This document shows positions 1 to 7,485 of a stretch of 28,988 bases of DNA, one piece after another. This stretch comes from a virus, in the IMG/VR virus record IMGVR_UViG_3300032214_000142, positions 1-28,988 of that record; one strand, written 5' to 3'. The notes beneath the pieces are model-generated. The model made no database searches. It was not told the DNA's origin and saw only the letters and a list, made by a program, of their open reading frames with translations. Position 1 is the first letter of the stretch. Each line of letters opens with the position of its first letter. Both the position numbers and the translations under genes were made by a program.

Positions 1-123
1 AACGGGCATCATCACTGCTGCCTGCCCGTCCTCATTAACGATTCCTATGTGCTCGCCGTTCTCTACACGACTCATAAGTTCATCAAATCTTTCTTGAAAC
101 TCTTCCACAGTGAAAACTTCCAT
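1..123 (-). CDS. Phd/YefM-like antitoxin-type protein, N-terminal part only
   Basis: The gene starts at ATG 123 and runs off the left edge, so only 41 codons are visible (MEVFTVEEFQERFDEL onward). The start pattern, a short beta-strand, an EEF-type helix, then a V-E-N-G-E-H-I-G-I turn and a strand rich in V and M, matches the DNA-binding N-terminal half of Phd/YefM antitoxins. Such proteins repress their own promoter and neutralise a partner toxin. Free-standing relatives without a visible toxin are, from memory, common in marine T4-like phages. No toxin gene lies upstream, and the downstream side is outside the window. Twelve bases separate it from the preceding gene, so it is probably in the same early transcript from the promoter at 373-401. 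The family call is by eye, and a stand-alone regulator is an equal possibility. Confidence 0.6.
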   Translation of the reverse strand, partial: MEVFTVEEFQERFDELMSRVENGEHIGIVNEDGQAAVMMPV

Positions 124-135
124 GGTGTTTGATAT

Positions 136-345
136 TTAGTTGTTGTCTTGACCATAAACTGCAAGGTCAGCATACTCAATCTGCTCAGGGTCCAGTTGTG
201 CGGTGACCACTTCCAGAACGTTCATAAATTCTTCAATAGTCTCACACTCTACCAGACGCTCGCTGCCCTGATCGCTGAGAAGCAGGAAGGTGCGAGTGCA
301 GAGATCAATCACAATGCCTTGAACGGTCTCTTGTGCGGTGCTCAT
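136..345 (-). CDS. Small conserved phage protein of unknown function (69 aa)
   Basis: An acidic 69-residue protein beginning MSTAQETVQGIV, with strand-like segments and an E-C-E-T-I-E-E-F-M helix. No family or catalytic motif is recognised. The longest reading would start at ATG 384, but that codon lies inside the -10 to spacer region of a perfect sigma70-type promoter (373-401). The transcript should begin near 366, so ATG 345 is chosen. No strong Shine-Dalgarno sequence precedes it. It is the first gene of an early unit that continues into the Phd/YefM-like gene. This suggests an early, host-takeover type of role, but that is inference from the promoter only. Confidence 0.6.
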   Translation of the reverse strand: MSTAQETVQGIVIDLCTRTFLLLSDQGSERLVECETIEEFMNVLEVVTAQLDPEQIEYADLAVYGQDNN

Positions 346-372
346 TGGGTGGGTTTTGTTGTTTACCCCCAT

Positions 373-401
373 ATTATAGGGCATCTGGGGGCGGGTGTCA
401 A
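373..401 (-). promoter_or_regulatory. Perfect sigma70-type early promoter
   Basis: On the minus strand TTGACA (396-401) and TATAAT (373-378) are separated by exactly 17 bases, which is the full bacterial consensus. Transcription would start near 366 and run left into the 136-345 gene and the Phd/YefM-like gene. T4-like phages use such host-type promoters for early genes. Confidence 0.85.
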
Positions 402-416
402 GGGGTTAGGACTAAT

Positions 417-424
417 TATAAATA
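417..424 (+). promoter_or_regulatory. T4-type late promoter TATAAATA
   Basis: An exact TATAAATA octamer lies 22 bases ahead of the ATG at 447. This is the sequence recognised by the gp55 late sigma factor in T4 and its relatives. It points away from the early promoter at 373-401, so a late and an early promoter sit back to back within about 50 bases. Confidence 0.75.
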
Positions 425-446
425 TCAAGAATCATTTGTAAAATGT

Positions 447-764
447 ATGAGCAGCACTTTTACTTGGTCTATAACAAATTTGATGAGAGAACTTAATGAT
501 GGATATGTTTACAATGCGTCATATACTTTAACTTGTAGTGAGGTTGATGGTAATGGTCTTACAAGAGAATTTATTCACGGTGGAAGTGTAAATTTTTCTA
601 GACCAGAATCGTTAATATCCTATGAAAATTTAACAGAAGAACTTGTAATTGAATGGATTGAATCAGAACTTGGTGATGAACTTACATCTATCAAAGCAGA
701 TTTAGAACAAAAATTGAATGAAGTTATAAATCCAACCAAAGCATCTGGATTACCCTGGTCTTAA
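447..764 (+). CDS. Small phage protein of unknown function (105 aa; DUF7936-like)
   Basis: The protein starts MSSTFTWSITNLMREL and ends KASGLPWS. The shape, a T-W-x-I strand, a D-G-Y-V segment, a beta-rich middle, a LTEELVIEWI helix and a C-terminal G-L-P-W, resembles what I remember as DUF7936, a family of small proteins in marine myophages with no known job. ATG 447 is chosen because it lies just behind the late promoter at 417-424; upstream in-frame codons from 333 would read through promoter DNA. It is the only plus-strand gene in the left two thirds of the window, and its 3' end overlaps the convergent lectin gene by four bases. Late expression suggests a structural or assembly role, which is inference. 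Confidence 0.6.
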   Translation: MSSTFTWSITNLMRELNDGYVYNASYTLTCSEVDGNGLTREFIHGGSVNFSRPESLISYENLTEELVIEWIESELGDELTSIKADLEQKLNEVINPTKASGLPWS

Positions 765-1603
765 AATCCATAGGTTGCTTTTGTACTATTGTAAAGAGTA
801 GTAACTTCACTATTACTAAGTTTACGGTTATAAAACCAACATTCACCTAATCTTCCCTGAAAACCTCTACCAGTATTTTCAGGATCACTACCATAGTAAA
901 ATTTATTATTACTGGCAATAGTTTGAGCAGTATGTGTAAATGTTCTGGTGTTAGTGCTAAGTGTGCTACTAGTTCCTCTATAAAAAATTACTTCTGTAGA
1001 ATCAAGCGTCAGACCTACCAAATACCAAGTATTTGCATCTAATGTAAGTGTAGTATTATATCCCCACGTATTTGATGCATTATTATTCCAAAAATAACCA
1101 ATTCTGCCTAAACTACCTGTTGATTGTATTTCCAATCCAAATTGAGTACCACTTCCATATCTATTCTCTAATCCACCCTGAATTGTTGTTCCAGAAGTTT
1201 GATATAACCAGAAAAGAATAGATGCTGCTGCATAAGAACCGTTGGGTTTAGCAGCATCGGCAACTTCCCAATGATTGTTATTAGATGTTGTAAAGTACGA
1301 TGGCGTTCCACTTGTATAAGTAGGACTACCAACCTTAATCATATAATTATTGCCTGTTGCATCGGCAGTGTAAGAATCATTCCAGTTACCAGTTCCGGAA
1401 TAACTAGAAGGTTTCCAGTTTGCAATCAAACCATTAGTTGTTGGTGGAGTACTTTTTCCATAAAAATCAGCAATACTAATGGTTCCACTAATGGGAATTC
1501 CTGTAGTTATGCCATAATATTCATCTATACCAATTGGATTTGAACCTCCAAACTCATTTTGGATGTCTAAAAGCGAAATTGGTCCAGAAGATTGTAAGGT
1601 CAT
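761..1603 (-). CDS. LamG/concanavalin-like lectin tail protein (280 aa)
   Basis: Residues 1-50 carry a phage tail-fibre motif, with I-S-L-L-D-I-Q-N-E-F-G-G, then E-Y-Y-G and a second S-I-A-D-F-Y-G-K-S. The rest (about 60-280) is a jelly-roll type LamG/concanavalin fold: a W-E-V-A-D opening strand, S-I-L-F-W-L-Y, a T-W-Y-L-V-G-L-T-L-D strand, and the closing G-R-L-G-E-C-W-F-Y-N-R-K-L-S-N-S-E-V that is typical of these domains. Such domains bind sugars, so a role in adsorption to host surface glycans is likely. The start overlaps the stop of the preceding S74 fibre gene by four bases (ATGA), implying translational coupling. No enzymatic residues are evident. Sugar specificity cannot be read from the sequence. 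Confidence 0.75.
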   Translation of the reverse strand: MTLQSSGPISLLDIQNEFGGSNPIGIDEYYGITTGIPISGTISIADFYGKSTPPTTNGLIANWKPSSYSGTGNWNDSYTADATGNNYMIKVGSPTYTSGTPSYFTTSNNNHWEVADAAKPNGSYAAASILFWLYQTSGTTIQGGLENRYGSGTQFGLEIQSTGSLGRIGYFWNNNASNTWGYNTTLTLDANTWYLVGLTLDSTEVIFYRGTSSTLSTNTRTFTHTAQTIASNNKFYYGSDPENTGRGFQGRLGECWFYNRKLSNSEVTTLYNSTKATYGF

Positions 1604-2598
1604 ATTTTATCTTCGATTATATCTTTTAATTCTTCAATTTGTTTTTGCTGTTCTTTAATTGCTTCAATCAAGAGTGGAATGATTAATTCATATCTAACTG
1701 CTTTATAACCATCTTCTCTAGTTACAACTGCCTCTGGTAAAACTTTCTCAATCTCTTGTGCAATAACACCTATATCATTTTTTCTAACAAAATATCCATC
1801 CTCACCACCTTTTTGAGCAATATATTCATCTTTCCAATCAAAATTAACACCATTAATTTCCAGTAACTTATTAATAGGATCATTAATAGGTCTTATATTA
1901 GTTTTTAACTTAACGTCTGAAGAGTAAAAAGCAGTAACATTGTTTGTTGCTCTAATTTCTCCAGTGGTCCCAGATGCTGGAGTTCCAACTCCAAGAGAAT
2001 CTATTTGAACACTTCCACTTAAATTAGAGGGACCTTGAGCACCTTGAGCTCCAGCGGTTCCTTGTGCACCTTGAGCACCGGTGGCACCCTGTGCGCCAGT
2101 AGATCCTTGAGATCCTGCAGTACCTTGAGCACCTTGAGCGCCTGTGGAACCAGCACCACCAGAAGATCCTTGAGCACCTTGGGCACCTGTAGTTCCAGTT
2201 CCACCAGAAGTTCCTTGTGCACCTTGTGCTCCTGTTGAACCTTGAGCACCAGTAGATCCTTGAGAACCTGATGTACCCTGTGCGCCAGTAGATCCTTGAG
2301 AACCTTGAGCACCAGTTGAACCAACACCACCAGTAGATCCTTGAGCACCAGTAGATCCTTGAGAACCTGATGTACCCTGATTACCAGTCGCTCCTTGAGC
2401 ACCAGTTGAACCAACACCACCAGAAGATCCCTGAGCACCTTGAGATCCTTGTGCACCAGTAGAACCCTGTGCACCTGTTGATCCTTGCGATCCTAAAGTT
2501 CCTTGTCTAACCCATGAAGTTCCATCCCATATCCATCTAGTATTACCTGATGTAAAAATATCATTTACTAATGGACTATCTGGAAAGTTAAGTGCCAT
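1600..2598 (-). CDS. Collagen-like tail fibre with C-terminal S74 self-cleaving chaperone (332 aa)
   Basis: Three parts are visible. Residues 1-35 are the module shared by four genes here (MALNFPDSP, then W-I-W-D-G-T-S-W). About residues 36-195 are uninterrupted Gly-X-Y triplets, mostly GAQ, GST and GTS. From about 226 comes a Peptidase_S74 intramolecular chaperone: S-S-D-V-K-L-K-T-N-I, then V-N-F-D-W, a D-I-G-V-I-A-Q-E-I-E-K-V-L-P-E-A-V segment and a coiled C-terminus. S227 and K232 are spaced like the Ser-Lys dyad that releases this domain in endosialidase-type fibres after trimer folding. The mature fibre would thus lose its last 106 or so residues. The unusual upstream sequence AATAAATA directly abuts the ATG, with no Shine-Dalgarno sequence. 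A late promoter lies at 2628-2635. Confidence 0.85.
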   Translation of the reverse strand: MALNFPDSPLVNDIFTSGNTRWIWDGTSWVRQGTLGSQGSTGAQGSTGAQGSQGAQGSSGGVGSTGAQGATGNQGTSGSQGSTGAQGSTGGVGSTGAQGSQGSTGAQGTSGSQGSTGAQGSTGAQGAQGTSGGTGTTGAQGAQGSSGGAGSTGAQGAQGTAGSQGSTGAQGATGAQGAQGTAGAQGAQGPSNLSGSVQIDSLGVGTPASGTTGEIRATNNVTAFYSSDVKLKTNIRPINDPINKLLEINGVNFDWKDEYIAQKGGEDGYFVRKNDIGVIAQEIEKVLPEAVVTREDGYKAVRYELIIPLLIEAIKEQQKQIEELKDIIEDKI

Positions 2599-2627
2599 TA
2601 TTTATTTGCATTTCCCTCACATCTCAC

Positions 2628-2635
2628 TATTTATT
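2628..2635 (-). promoter_or_regulatory. Late promoter-like AATAAATA
   Basis: AATAAATA on the minus strand, 29 bases ahead of the fibre ATG at 2598, overlapping the stop codon of the upstream gene. It matches the NATAAATA late promoter pattern. A second AATAAATA at 2599-2606 touches the ATG and is less likely to act as a promoter for this gene. Confidence 0.55.
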
Positions 2636-3113
2636 CTGGTTTAATTGGCCAAGCAGGATCATTTAAATCTAAAACTAGTGGTTTAGGATTTGTTATACTT
2701 TCTGGCAAATCTCTAAGCTCTTGACGATATTCTTTCCATTCATTTTTTTTCTCTTCGGATAATGGAGAATCTGGCATTTGAGACCAATCGCTCTCACCTA
2801 ACTTACTATTTCTAACAATTCTCAATTCTTGTAAGTAGTCCCTCTCCAGTTCTCTAGCAATCTCAAGTTCTTCTTGTTCTCTTTGCAGTCTTGTTTCAAT
2901 ATTTCTGTAAGTAGTAATTGCTTGTTCAAAGATTCCCAGTTCTTCAATTCTTTTATTTAACGGATCATCCTTATATTCAATTTCTCCCCAAGTACTATAC
3001 CATTGGATAGCATGAATATTTGATGGAATCCATTGAATATCTTCTTGATTGCAAGATAAAAAGATACCATCAATTCCGATTACATTATCAGAAGGTATAA
3101 TTGTAAGTCTCAT
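2631..3113 (-). CDS. Tail fibre assembly chaperone-like protein (160 aa)
   Basis: The N-terminal 50 residues (MRLTIIPSDN, then I-H-A-I-Q-W-Y and G-E-I-E-Y-K) are shared with the small protein at 8476-8751. Residues 55-105 form a charged coiled coil. The C-terminal part has S-D-W-S-Q-M-P-D-S-P-L, W-K-E-Y-R-Q-E-L-R-D and a final W-P, the pattern of Phage_tail_APC (PF16778) tail assembly chaperones found beside fibre genes. It lies directly behind the collar-domain fibre gene (3130-4701), 16 bases downstream and in the same direction, as fibre chaperones such as T4 gp38 do. Its client is probably that fibre. Whether it stays in the virion is unknown. Confidence 0.65.
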   Translation of the reverse strand: MRLTIIPSDNVIGIDGIFLSCNQEDIQWIPSNIHAIQWYSTWGEIEYKDDPLNKRIEELGIFEQAITTYRNIETRLQREQEELEIARELERDYLQELRIVRNSKLGESDWSQMPDSPLSEEKKNEWKEYRQELRDLPESITNPKPLVLDLNDPAWPIKPE

Positions 3114-3129
3114 TTGGTTTCTTCTCTAA

Positions 3130-4701
3130 TTAGTTTTTGGTACAAAGTATAATATCTATATATTGAACATCAAAGTCCATTGCCGTTCCAGAGAATGATG
3201 CAGATCCACTCCATGATGGGTTTGTAAATGTGTGACTGTGAGCATTCATTGAAACGGAACCAGACCAGGATGGATTAGTAAATCCGTGACCGTGAGCACC
3301 ACTTCCACCAGTAGCATCTGTAAAAAGACGATCACTACTATATCCAGAACCATATCGTACAGGTACATCAGGTCCCCCAACATCAGGTGGAATCATAGAC
3401 AATCTGTGACTATGAGATGGCATCTCCGAAGTGGACAGAGTGTGGTTGCTTACACCACCACCAAAGTTAGAACCAGAAACCGATCCTGTTACTGTCGTAT
3501 TAGCGATTGAACCTCCAGAAGTAGAACCAGAAACACTTACAGATCCTGCTGGAGTTCTTGAAGCAAATACAGCACTAAAAGTGCCACCGGTACCACCAGC
3601 AACTCCACCAGTTCCACTTACAACTCTCAATGCTTTATTGTTTTGTGTTGTAACTTTTGTCCATCCAGTTGGTGCATTTGCTTGATAGAGCAAAAATACA
3701 GATCCAGAAGGTATTACGTCGGATGGCGAACCTATTGCACCTTGAGCACCTGTAGGTCCAGTTGCACCAAGAGTTCCTGATGCACCTTGAGCACCTGTGG
3801 CACCTTGAGCACCAGAAGCGCCTTGAGCACCTGTGGCACCTTGAGCACCTGTAGAACCTGCACCACCAGAAGCGCCTTGAGCACCGGTAGCACCTTGTGC
3901 ACCTTGTGCTCCAGCAGAACCTTGTGCACCAGTGGCACCTTGTGCGCCAGTAGTTCCTTGTGCCCCTGCTGTACCTTGAGCACCTGTTGCTCCAGTAGCA
4001 CCTTGTGCACCAGTAGAACCTTGAGCACCTTGTGCTCCAGTATCTCCCTTATCACCCGTTCTTGCGAATGTAATAATTACATCAAGGTTATTAGTAAATG
4101 ATGTTGTAATACCCGAAACATAAGAAATAGGTACTGCAAAATAATTCGTATATTCAGTATGAAGTCCTACTATTGAAAATAATCCAAAATATGCGGTATT
4201 TCCTTTTTCTGCAATTGTAAAGTGTCCTTTAATGTTAGAAGTTGAATCATCAATTGTTTGAAGATAACTTGTAACATCTACATTATTATCGTCATCATTA
4301 TGGATATAAAGATAACTTGCTGTAGTGATACCAACTTGATTGAGTCTTAACTTACCTTGTGTTGGATCAGCATCTATGGTTGAACTATCAAACGTATAAT
4401 CAAAAGCAGCACCGCCAAAGTTTCCATCAGAACCTTGAGCACCAATCGCTCCTTGAGATCCTGTTGAACCTTGCGCTCCTGTTGAACCTTGTGCTCCTGC
4501 TGCACCTTGTGCTCCTGGTGAACCTTGAGATCCAGTGGATCCTTGTGCACCCGCAGCACCTTGAGCGCCAGTGGAACCTTGAAATCCTTGTGCTCCTGCA
4601 GAAACTACACGGGTCCAGGAATAACCACTCCAAATCCACTTAGTTCCATTTTCTTCATGTATTTGGTCTAATGATGGACTATTTGGAAAGTTAAGTGCCA
4701 T
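3130..4701 (-). CDS. Collagen-like tail fibre with C-terminal collar/receptor-binding domain (523 aa)
   Basis: Residues 1-35 are the shared fibre module ([17 protein letters not shown]). Gly-X-Y triplets follow (about 36-90), then a compact 125-residue beta-rich insert, then a second long Gly-X-Y stretch to about 330. The C-terminal domain begins [18 protein letters not shown], the opening of phage tail collar domains, and ends [12 protein letters not shown]. It holds three H-x-H motifs (S-H-S-H, A-H-G-H, A-H-S-H), like the iron-binding G-x-H-x-H motifs of T4 gp37 and related tips. This is probably a trimeric receptor-binding fibre. The last 180 residues are paralogous to the end of the 8772-11240 protein. 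Late promoter at 4717-4724. Confidence 0.85.
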   Translation of the reverse strand: MALNFPNSPSLDQIHEENGTKWIWSGYSWTRVVSAGAQGFQGSTGAQGAAGAQGSTGSQGSPGAQGAAGAQGSTGAQGSTGSQGAIGAQGSDGNFGGAAFDYTFDSSTIDADPTQGKLRLNQVGITTASYLYIHNDDDNNVDVTSYLQTIDDSTSNIKGHFTIAEKGNTAYFGLFSIVGLHTEYTNYFAVPISYVSGITTSFTNNLDVIITFARTGDKGDTGAQGAQGSTGAQGATGATGAQGTAGAQGTTGAQGATGAQGSAGAQGAQGATGAQGASGGAGSTGAQGATGAQGASGAQGATGAQGASGTLGATGPTGAQGAIGSPSDVIPSGSVFLLYQANAPTGWTKVTTQNNKALRVVSGTGGVAGGTGGTFSAVFASRTPAGSVSVSGSTSGGSIANTTVTGSVSGSNFGGGVSNHTLSTSEMPSHSHRLSMIPPDVGGPDVPVRYGSGYSSDRLFTDATGGSGAHGHGFTNPSWSGSVSMNAHSHTFTNPSWSGSASFSGTAMDFDVQYIDIILCTKN

Positions 4702-4716
4702 TATCTACTTTTGAAC

Positions 4717-4724
4717 TATTTATT
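4717..4724 (-). promoter_or_regulatory. Late promoter-like AATAAATA
   Basis: AATAAATA on the minus strand, 15 bases ahead of the fibre ATG at 4701, in a true intergenic gap. It matches the NATAAATA late pattern and would drive the fibre and chaperone genes to its left. Confidence 0.6.
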
Positions 4725-4729
4725 TTAAA

Positions 4730-4846
4730 TTAAATTAATCCCAAAATTTCTTTAATTTCTTCAGGTGTTAATCCCGATCTTTTTAATTTTTCCATTGGAG
4801 ATACATTTGATATCAACTGAGAAGAAATATATTCTTCTTGTTTATT
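4730..4846 (-). pseudogene. Remnant of a duplicated fibre-associated gene (C-terminal 38 codons)
   Basis: In the 160-base gap between the fibre gene and the lectin gene, 101 bases (4748-4848) are identical to 6437-6537, the 3' part of the small gene at 6416-6658. In frame the copy keeps the last 38 codons, ending E-I-L-G-L-I instead of E-L-L-G-L-T-S, but a stop codon at 4847-4849 precedes it and the N-terminal half is gone. The only in-frame ATG left (4795) would give a 21-residue peptide. Perfect identity says the duplication is recent or kept uniform by recombination. Confidence 0.75.
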
Positions 4847-4860
4847 TTAAATTAACATAA

Positions 4861-5667
4861 TCATAATCCAGCACCAGCACTATAAATTTGAGAAATCTCA
4901 TTCGTATCTATTATTCTACCATATTCCATATATTTAAATAATCTCCCAGACCATCTATTATGAGTTGAAACATCTCCCCCCTGTGGAACTGCACCCCAAT
5001 ATACTGTTTGAGATGTTGCTGTATTAAAAACGGCAGCATTAGTAATGGTTTCTTGAAAGACGTTATCGACATATAATGAATAATTATTACTACTTCTAGT
5101 AATTGAGATATTATAAAGTGTATTCAAAGAATAAACATATGCAAAATCACAAAGTAAAGATGCACTACCAGGAACATCTCCAACAAAAACCTCATATAAC
5201 TTAAGTCTATTATCTTTAAAAATCCAACATATTCCACCTTCGGATGAGTTTTCTGCACATAAAAAACCTTCAAATCTACCAGATGAACTAGCATTAAGTT
5301 TTATCCACCAAGACCAAGTAAAATCACCAGTTGATGGTGGTACAGCGTTGAGTGGATGGGACATTATCCCAGAAAAAACAAGTCCAGGATCCGCCCCACT
5401 AGATTCATAATATTGATTATTTGAAAAATCAACATACTTAAATCCTAGACCACTATCCGTTTGAATTGTTGGTGTGAAGTTATATCCACCGAAACTACCA
5501 CCGAATAAAATTCCTCTTCCACTATTTGAAAAATCAACAAGATTTCTAACTATAGTAGAATTATCTATCCCTCTTGGATGTGTTAAATTAAAATATACTC
5601 TTAAATTAAGAGTAGGAACATCATATAAGTATCTATTGTCCAATAAAAATTGTTGTGGGTGAGACAT
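4861..5667 (-). CDS. LamG-like lectin tail protein (268 aa)
   Basis: About residues 70-260 fit a LamG/concanavalin jelly roll: F-T-W-S-W-W-I-K-L-N-A-S for the core strand, L-Y-N-I-S-I-T-R followed by Y-S-L-Y-V-D-N-V-F-Q-E-T, and the closing S-G-R-L-F-K-Y-M-E-Y-G-R-I-I-D-T-N-E-I-S-Q-I-Y. The last is the usual final strand and helix of phage LamG domains. The N-terminal 70 residues differ from the lectin at 761-1603 and have no recognised motif. The start overlaps the stop of the collagen-like fibre upstream by one base (TAATG), so the two are coupled. Probably a sugar-binding virion protein used in adsorption. Ligand unknown. Confidence 0.7.
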   Translation of the reverse strand: MSHPQQFLLDNRYLYDVPTLNLRVYFNLTHPRGIDNSTIVRNLVDFSNSGRGILFGGSFGGYNFTPTIQTDSGLGFKYVDFSNNQYYESSGADPGLVFSGIMSHPLNAVPPSTGDFTWSWWIKLNASSSGRFEGFLCAENSSEGGICWIFKDNRLKLYEVFVGDVPGSASLLCDFAYVYSLNTLYNISITRSSNNYSLYVDNVFQETITNAAVFNTATSQTVYWGAVPQGGDVSTHNRWSGRLFKYMEYGRIIDTNEISQIYSAGAGL

Positions 5668-6377
5668 TATGCCAATCCACCACCACTAATAATAAAAGTA
5701 TTTGATGCTATACATACAACAGTAGCGATTCCTCTCTGGAGAAGAGTTCTATTACCTGTTGTAGATGAACCTACAAGATACATAGTTACACCTGATCCCT
5801 GAGCGATTGTTCTAGATGATGTTGAATTATTTGCAACAGTTATTGCATCTCCAGTGTTAAAAACACCTGATGGAACAGTAATGGTTCCAGCAGTAAATAC
5901 AACTATTTTATTATTATCTGAAGCAACCAAAGTATAATTAGTTGATTGATTATTTACAGTAAGACTGCCAGCAGCACCTTGAGCACCTGTTGAACCTTGG
6001 GCTCCCGTAGATCCTTGAGCACCAGCAGAACCTTGAGCACCCGTAGATCCTTGAGCACCACTAGCACCCTGAGACCCAGCAGTTCCTTGAGCACCTGAAC
6101 CAGCAGCACCCTGAGCACCTTGTGCTCCTGTAGATCCTTGAGCACCTATATCACCTTGTGCACCTGTAGCACCAGTAGATCCTTGAACACCTTGAGCTCC
6201 AGCAGTTCCTTGAGCACCTTGTGCTCCTGTTGAACCTTGAGCACCATCTGCTCCTTGAACACCTTGTGCACCAGGATCTGGTATCCTCTGCCAAACAGTT
6301 CCATCCCACTGCCATCTTCTTCCAGCAGCAACATAATATTGATTTAAAGAAGGACTATTCGGAAAATCTAAAGGCAC
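5667..6377 (-). CDS. Short collagen-like tail fibre, GTG start (236 aa)
   Basis: Residues 1-38 are the shared module ([19 protein letters not shown]). Residues 40-138 are Gly-X-Y triplets with a single break at G-S-G-A-Q. The C-terminal 98 residues form a small beta-rich tip with [31 protein letters not shown] and the end S-G-G-G-L-A. That is a tip I recognise from many marine phage fibres, with no known ligand. The start codon is GTG: the homologous proteins begin M-x-L-x-F-P at this point and no ATG is available. A CATAAATA late promoter (6394-6401) sits 16 bases upstream. It is coupled to the lectin gene at 4861-5667. Confidence 0.8.
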   Translation of the reverse strand: MPLDFPNSPSLNQYYVAAGRRWQWDGTVWQRIPDPGAQGVQGADGAQGSTGAQGAQGTAGAQGVQGSTGATGAQGDIGAQGSTGAQGAQGAAGSGAQGTAGSQGASGAQGSTGAQGSAGAQGSTGAQGSTGAQGAAGSLTVNNQSTNYTLVASDNNKIVVFTAGTITVPSGVFNTGDAITVANNSTSSRTIAQGSGVTMYLVGSSTTGNRTLLQRGIATVVCIASNTFIISGGGLA

Positions 6378-6393
6378 TGTATGCTTTTTTGAT

Positions 6394-6401
6394 TATTTAT
6401 G
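6394..6401 (-). promoter_or_regulatory. Late promoter-like CATAAATA
   Basis: CATAAATA on the minus strand, in the 38-base gap ahead of the GTG-start fibre gene at 6377. The match to NATAAATA and the position support a late promoter for the fibre/lectin pair. Confidence 0.55.
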
Positions 6402-6415
6402 TGGTAGGTTAAATT

Positions 6416-6658
6416 TTAGGAGGTTAATCCTAAAAGTTCTTTAATTTCTTCAGGTGTTAATCCCGATCTTTTTAATTTTTCCATTGGAGATACATTTGAT
6501 ATCAACTGAGAAGAAATATATTCTTCTTGTTTATTTTTAATTAGTTCAATCGCATTTTCTTCAGATAAAAGTATATAATCTTCTGGAATAAGGTGGTCTT
6601 GCGATCCATCTAAATCATATGCAAATATTTGATTATCTGGAGATAGATAGTGTTTCAT
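6416..6658 (-). CDS. Small fibre-associated protein, probable assembly factor (80 aa)
   Basis: The protein begins MKHYLSPDNQIFAYDLDG and ends with S-P-M-E-K-L-K-R-S-G-L-T-P-E-E-I-K-E-L-L-G. A short beta hairpin followed by a charged helix and this terminal motif is common in small proteins beside phage fibre genes, including assembly chaperones. The start at 6658 is chosen because it overlaps the stop of the preceding fibre gene (TAA at 6655-6657). A longer reading from 6700 would lie wholly inside that gene. Its 3' 101 bases are duplicated exactly at 4748-4848. Probable client: the fibre encoded at 6655-7485. Function is inferred from position and shape only. Confidence 0.55.
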   Translation of the reverse strand: MKHYLSPDNQIFAYDLDGSQDHLIPEDYILLSEENAIELIKNKQEEYISSQLISNVSPMEKLKRSGLTPEEIKELLGLTS

Positions 6659-7485
6659 CTTAATTCGTAAAAATAAATTAAAGTTGCACCTGTATTCCAA
6701 TCGATTCGATATGTGGATCCATTAGGCACAATCATATTTACAAGAGGGGCATTACCTCCATTAAATCCGGGACTATAAGTAGGAGCAGGGCCAGCAATAT
6801 AATTAGTCCAAAAACTAACTGCGTTATATCCAGCAGGAACTCTAGATCCGTTAACATAAGCAATTAAATTTGGATATTGAGTAGGAGTGATTTGAACATA
6901 CTCGCTATTTTGAGTGTCCCAATCTAAAGGATATCTTCCAATAACATCCACTAAAACCACAATTGGTTTTCCCGTGCTATTTGTATATGTAACGCCACTA
7001 GAACGACTTCCAGAAACATCAGTCCATGTTTGACCATGACCTAATCCATTTGTAGATGAAGATCCTGCAGTTCCTTGAGCACCTTGAGCACCTGCTGTTC
7101 CTTGTGCTCCCTGTGCACCAGAAGAACCTTGTGCTCCCTGTGCACCAGAAGATCCTTGTGCTCCTGCAGCACCTTGAGCACCTGCTGTTCCTTGTGCTCC
7201 CTGTGCACCAGAAGAACCTTGTGCTCCCTGTGCACCAGAAGATCCTTGTGCTCCTGCAGCACCTTGAGCACCTTGAGATCCTGATGTTCCTTGAGCACCA
7301 GTAGATCCTTGTGCTCCTGCAGCACCTTGAGCACCTTGAGATCCTGATGTTCCTTGAGCACCCTGAGAACCTGTTGGTCCCGGATCTGGTAATTTTAACC
7401 AAGCGATTCCGTCCCATTGCCAAATTGAATTATTAGCAGAGTACGTATCATTTGGAGATGGACTGCTTGGAAAATTAAGAGGCAT
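6655..7485 (-). CDS. Collagen-like tail fibre (276 aa)
   Basis: Residues 1-38 are the shared module (MPLNFPSSP, W-Q-W-D-G-I-A-W). About 40-145 are Gly-X-Y triplets. The last 125 residues form a beta-rich domain beginning G-L-G-H-G-Q-T-W-T-D-V-S, with T-Y-T-N-S-T-G-K-P-I-V-V-L-V-D-V and ending I-Y-F-Y-E-L-R, a tip type I remember from other phage fibres. The DNA of the triplet region contains a perfect 90-base tandem repeat (7081-7260) and a 63-base repeat behind it, so its length is likely to vary by slippage. As in the S74 fibre, AATAAATA directly abuts the ATG. A late promoter lies at 7514-7521. Confidence 0.8.
   Translation of the reverse strand: MPLNFPSSPSPNDTYSANNSIWQWDGIAWLKLPDPGPTGSQGAQGTSGSQGAQGAAGAQGSTGAQGTSGSQGAQGAAGAQGSSGAQGAQGSSGAQGAQGTAGAQGAAGAQGSSGAQGAQGSSGAQGAQGTAGAQGAQGTAGSSSTNGLGHGQTWTDVSGSRSSGVTYTNSTGKPIVVLVDVIGRYPLDWDTQNSEYVQITPTQYPNLIAYVNGSRVPAGYNAVSFWTNYIAGPAPTYSPGFNGGNAPLVNMIVPNGSTYRIDWNTGATLIYFYELR
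7081..7260 (-). repeat. Perfect 90-bp tandem repeat in the collagen-like region
   Basis: Bases 7081-7170 and 7171-7260 are identical by eye, each coding 30 residues (ten Gly-X-Y triplets). A second, 63-base period follows, with copies starting at 7261 and 7324 (the latter incomplete). Both periods are multiples of nine, so gain or loss keeps the frame and the triplet phase. Confidence 0.9.

Noticed and set aside
333-446. N-terminal extension of the plus-strand gene from 333
   Set aside because: It would be translated from both promoters' DNA, its product is rich in Cys and Gly without family pattern, and the late promoter lies downstream of that start.
2019-2474. Long open frames opposite to and out of frame with the Gly-X-Y regions (also at 3732-4101, 4359-4643, 5954-6145, 7019-7423, 9119-9716)
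   Set aside because: They arise because the nine-base triplet repeats avoid stops in several frames. Their products are monotonous L-K-V/H-K-V or S-T-L/C-S-S strings with no independent start signals.
7060-7370. CRISPR-like array in the regular repeats
   Set aside because: The repeats are contiguous coding triplets without spacers and continue the reading frame of a fibre gene.
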